From assembly GCF_001642835.1 (NCBI RefSeq), contig NZ_LXEI01000008.1:1-64000 (forward strand): DNA of 64,000 bases. Direction: 5' to 3'. Positions within the stretch are counted from its first letter, which is position 1. Every line of letters begins with the position of its first letter. This DNA is from Pseudotamlana agarivorans. Lineage in GTDB: Bacteria > Bacteroidota > Bacteroidia > Flavobacteriales > Flavobacteriaceae. The translations under genes were made by a program, and so were the position numbers. Under the pieces are notes generated by a model. That model was not told where the DNA came from. It made no database searches and saw nothing but the letters and a program-made list of their open reading frames with translations. Below, one piece after another: positions 61,577-64,000 of this stretch.

Positions 61577-62521
61577 TTATTTGGATACTAATAGATCCTT
61601 ATAATTATAAAATTTTGAACTGAGTTCTGGTGATGTTTTATAGTAATCTGGATGAATCATTTTTGCTAAACTTTCAATACCATTTACCAACGTACTCGCC
61701 GAAGGTTGTGTAAACATATCAAAGTCTGCAATGTATACTTGATTATTTTGAACAGCTCTTAAACTGTTCCATTCTGGCTTTTCTTCCAAAAACTTCATAT
61801 CCTCTAATGTTCTTGCTACCGTATAGCCACATGGAGCGATAACCAAAACTTCAGGATTATATTTTACAATTTTATCCCAAGGAATAACAATACTATCTCC
61901 TGATGGATGTGACAGCATATCAATACCTCCGGCATAAGCAATTTGATGAGAAATCCAGTGCCCGCAATTAAATAAAGGGTCTATCCACTCTAACAGCAAA
62001 ACACTTTTAGGTTGCAATCTATTTTTTCTTTGAATATCAATAACGTCATCTATGCGCTGCATTAAGGCATCAACATGCGCTTTACCTTTTTTTTCTTGGC
62101 CAAGTACTTTTGCTATTGTTAAAACAGAATCAAAAACATCATCTAAAGACTGTGGTGTAATAGCAATAATTTCTGGTGTTTTTTCCAACATTGAAACTGC
62201 AGCTGCAGTACATTCGGTATCTATTTGGCATACTTCACAAACATCTTGGGTAAAAATGACATCGGGTAAAATCTGCTCTAACTTTTCTTGATCTACATAG
62301 TATAAACTTTCACCTTTATTTTTACTATTCGAAAATAACGTATCGATTTCCTTACTCGTATAATTTTTACCTTCCAAAACACATCTTACAACAGGTGTCT
62401 TTTCATTTAAAGCTTGGGCAGGGCATTCGAAGGTTATTCCCTCCAACAAATCTTGGAGTCCCATGTCATAAATCATTTGAGTTACTGCAGGTAAAAAAGA
62501 AGAAACAATCATAATTTTCAA
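61577..62521 (-). CDS. BtuF-like cobalamin-binding protein without signal peptide
   Basis: 314 residues in the periplasmic-binding (TroA) fold. MKIMIVSSFLPAVTQMIYDM, DVIFTQDVCEVCQIDTECTA, VSMLEKTPEIIAITPQSLDD, ESVLLLEWIDPLFNCGHWIS and MFLEEKPEWNSLRAVQNNQV-type blocks resemble BtuF, but the protein begins directly with a short beta-strand, not a signal peptide. Six or more cysteines are present. It precedes the btuB riboswitch. It could bind corrinoid in the cytoplasm or use a missed start; the upstream 90 bases show no in-frame signal. Confidence 0.78.
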   Translation of the reverse strand: MKIMIVSSFLPAVTQMIYDMGLQDLLEGITFECPAQALNEKTPVVRCVLEGKNYTSKEIDTLFSNSKNKGESLYYVDQEKLEQILPDVIFTQDVCEVCQIDTECTAAAVSMLEKTPEIIAITPQSLDDVFDSVLTIAKVLGQEKKGKAHVDALMQRIDDVIDIQRKNRLQPKSVLLLEWIDPLFNCGHWISHQIAYAGGIDMLSHPSGDSIVIPWDKIVKYNPEVLVIAPCGYTVARTLEDMKFLEEKPEWNSLRAVQNNQVYIADFDMFTQPSASTLVNGIESLAKMIHPDYYKTSPELSSKFYNYKDLLVSK

Positions 62522-62610
62522 ATATTAAAAAACAAAAATACATACTTTTAATATAGCTTTCCTGTTTAAGAAATGTTTTTAACCTTTGCTACTTAACATC
62601 AGATCGAATT

Positions 62611-63114
62611 ATGATTTACTACATCACAGGAGGCGAACGTTCAGGTAAAAGCAGTTACGCCCAAAACTTGGCTTTATCATTTTCTAACAGTCCAAAATAT
62701 ATTGCAACGTCACGAATTTGGGACGGTGATCACAGAAAACGCATAGAGAGACATCAAGCCGATCGTGATGAGCGCTGGACTTCCGTTGAAGAGGAAAAAG
62801 AAGTTGCTAATCACATCAACCCAAAAGATGTTGTTGTTATAGACTGCGTGACCTTGTGGCTTACCAATTTTTTTATCGACACAAAAAATGATATTGAAAA
62901 AGCTTTAGAATTAGCTAAAGTAGAATTCAACAAACTTTTAGATTTGGATGCTACCATTATCATCATTTCCAATGAAATTGGTATGGGCGTGCATGCCCAA
63001 ACCGAAATTGGTCGAAAATTCACCGAATTGCAAGGTTGGATGAATCAGCATATTGCCAAAAACGCCGATAAAGCCACTGTAATGATTTCAGGAATACCAC
63101 TAACGCTAAAATAA
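62611..63114 (+). CDS. cobU: Bifunctional adenosylcobinamide kinase / phosphate guanylyltransferase
   Basis: 167 residues. YYITGGERSGKSSYAQNLAL is the CobU P-loop (G-G-x-R-S-G-K-S). RIERHQADRDERWTSVEEEK holds the conserved H-x-x-x-R-x-x-x-W of the guanylylated His, and VVVIDCVTLWLTNFF and IISNEIGMGVHAQTEIGRKF follow. It activates cobinamide to GDP-cobinamide in late B12 assembly and salvage. It is 6 bases upstream of cobT and divergent from the BtuF-like gene. Confidence 0.93.
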   Translation: MIYYITGGERSGKSSYAQNLALSFSNSPKYIATSRIWDGDHRKRIERHQADRDERWTSVEEEKEVANHINPKDVVVIDCVTLWLTNFFIDTKNDIEKALELAKVEFNKLLDLDATIIIISNEIGMGVHAQTEIGRKFTELQGWMNQHIAKNADKATVMISGIPLTLK

Positions 63115-63120
63115 TTAATC

Positions 63121-64000
63121 ATGGTTAAAACCGATTTACAACAAGCCCTTCAACACAAAATAGACACTAAAACAAAACCGCTTGGTGCCTTAGGAAAATT
63201 AGAAAATCTAGCCTTTAAAATAGGCTGTATTCAAAATACTGAAACCCCAAAAATCACGAATCCAACCATCGTTGTTTTTGCTGGAGACCATGGTATTGCT
63301 GCCAAAGGTGAAGTGAATCCTTTTCCGCAGGAAGTAACCGCACAAATGGTTTATAATTTTGTAAACGGCGGTGCAGCAATCAATGTTTTTAGTAAAACAA
63401 ACGACATCGATTTAAAAGTTGTTGATGCTGGCGTTAATCATACGTTTGATAGCGAAATAGGTATTATTGACGCCAAGATTGATTTTGGTACTAAAAATTA
63501 CCAAAATGAGCCAGCCATGACATTGCAACAGTGCGAAGAAGCTTTCAAAAAGGCTGAAATCATTGTTGAAAACCTTCATAAAAATGGTTGTAACACCATA
63601 GGTTTTGGTGAAATGGGTATTAGTAATACCTCATCGGCTGCCTTGTTAATGAGTTATTTCACAAAAAACCCTGTTAAAGATTGTGTGGGTTCTGGTACTG
63701 GTTTAGACTCCCAAGGAATCTCGAAAAAAGCTGAAATTCTTGAAAGCGTTTTTCAAAAATATACCCCACAATCCCCTAAAGAAGCTCTGGCGACTTTCGG
63801 CGGATTTGAAATCGCCATGATTTGCGCAGCCATATTAAAAGCCAGTGCATTAAACATGGTTGTGGTTATTGATGGCTTTATTGTGACCTCAGCACTATTA
63901 GTCGCTAAAGCGATAAATCCTGAAGTGATTGATCATGTTGTTTTTGCCCATAACTCCAATGAGAAAGGCCATAAAAATATGTTAGCGTTTTTAAAGGCTG
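63121..64000 (+). CDS. cobT: Nicotinate-nucleotide:DMB phosphoribosyltransferase, C-terminus off the window
   Basis: About 293 residues are seen and the frame is still open at 64000; the family is about 340-350. TKPLGALGKLENLAFKIGCI is the T-K-P-x-G-x-L-G substrate loop, and VVFAGDHGIAAKGEVNPFPQ, VNGGAAINVF, GFGEMGISNTSSAALLMSYF, VGSGTGLDSQGISKKAEILE and VIDGFIVTSALLVAKAINPE are diagnostic. It makes alpha-ribazole phosphate for the lower ligand of B12. The final Glu-bearing catalytic region lies beyond the edge. Confidence 0.95.
   Translation, partial: MVKTDLQQALQHKIDTKTKPLGALGKLENLAFKIGCIQNTETPKITNPTIVVFAGDHGIAAKGEVNPFPQEVTAQMVYNFVNGGAAINVFSKTNDIDLKVVDAGVNHTFDSEIGIIDAKIDFGTKNYQNEPAMTLQQCEEAFKKAEIIVENLHKNGCNTIGFGEMGISNTSSAALLMSYFTKNPVKDCVGSGTGLDSQGISKKAEILESVFQKYTPQSPKEALATFGGFEIAMICAAILKASALNMVVVIDGFIVTSALLVAKAINPEVIDHVVFAHNSNEKGHKNMLAFLKA

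Overview
The window looks like a chromosomal segment of a marine member of the Flavobacteriaceae (Bacteroidota). The DNA is AT-rich. Several genes have TANNTTTG-type -7 boxes upstream, TTG starts are frequent, and Shine-Dalgarno sequences are weak. The gene content also fits: DUF4252 proteins under an ECF sigma factor, S41 peptidase lipoproteins, a PL7 alginate lyase lipoprotein, a BtuB/BtuG-like cobalamin receptor pair and a haem-binding CxxCH protein. No rRNA, tRNA, CRISPR array, prophage or transposase was recognised.

Region 1 (about 1-30.6 kb, all on the minus strand) is one long surface-polysaccharide locus. Transcription appears to begin at a TATATTTG box at about 30.63 kb, upstream of the Wza-like exporter. 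It then runs through a Wzc-like co-polymerase/tyrosine kinase with a (Tyr-Gly)8 tail, a Wzm/Wzt-type ABC exporter, and a dense block of GT2, GT4 and other glycosyltransferases with one sugar epimerase. A nonulosonic-acid module follows: a NeuB-like synthase without a SAF domain, and a CMP-sugar synthetase fused to a KdsC-like HAD phosphatase. Decoration enzymes include three P-loop sulfotransferase-like genes plus a fourth remnant, a pyruvyltransferase-like protein, and a PP-loop ATPase-like protein of unknown role. An AlgI-like O-acyltransferase that appears inactivated (frameshift plus His-to-Tyr in the WHG motif) and an SGNH-like gene running off the left edge complete it. The predicted product is an acidic, sulfated and possibly pyruvylated, nonulosonate-bearing surface glycan.

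Region 2 (about 30.6-39.3 kb) is patchwork. Multi-palindrome repeat elements occur at 30692-30877, 31356-31538, 31542-31730, 35397-35567 and 39057-39180. The first two are nearly identical direct copies that bracket a small DUF559 (Vsr-like) endonuclease gene. Between the repeats lie an ABC-F ATPase, a methyltransferase preceded by nine GAGACT repeats, a ParDE-type toxin-antitoxin pair, and hutI and hutU. This is the part most likely to hold an undescribed element.

Region 3 (about 35.7-58.1 kb) is mostly housekeeping. It holds the histidine-utilisation genes hutI, hutU and hutH with a divergent LysR regulator. The hutH/LysR gap contains a perfect 20-bp palindrome made of two back-to-back -7 boxes. 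Next come a DEAD-box helicase with a structured leader, a TrmH-like methyltransferase, a sirtuin, the PL7 lyase, a glycosyltransferase, purB with neighbours, an ECF sigma/anti-sigma/DUF4252 operon, two tandem S41 peptidases and a Dph6-like PP-loop protein.

Region 4 (58.3-64 kb) is for cobalamin acquisition and salvage. It has a BtuG-like surface beta-propeller lipoprotein and a BtuB-like TonB receptor behind a cobalamin riboswitch, a BtuF-like binding protein without a visible signal peptide, and divergent cobU and cobT (cobT is cut by the right edge).
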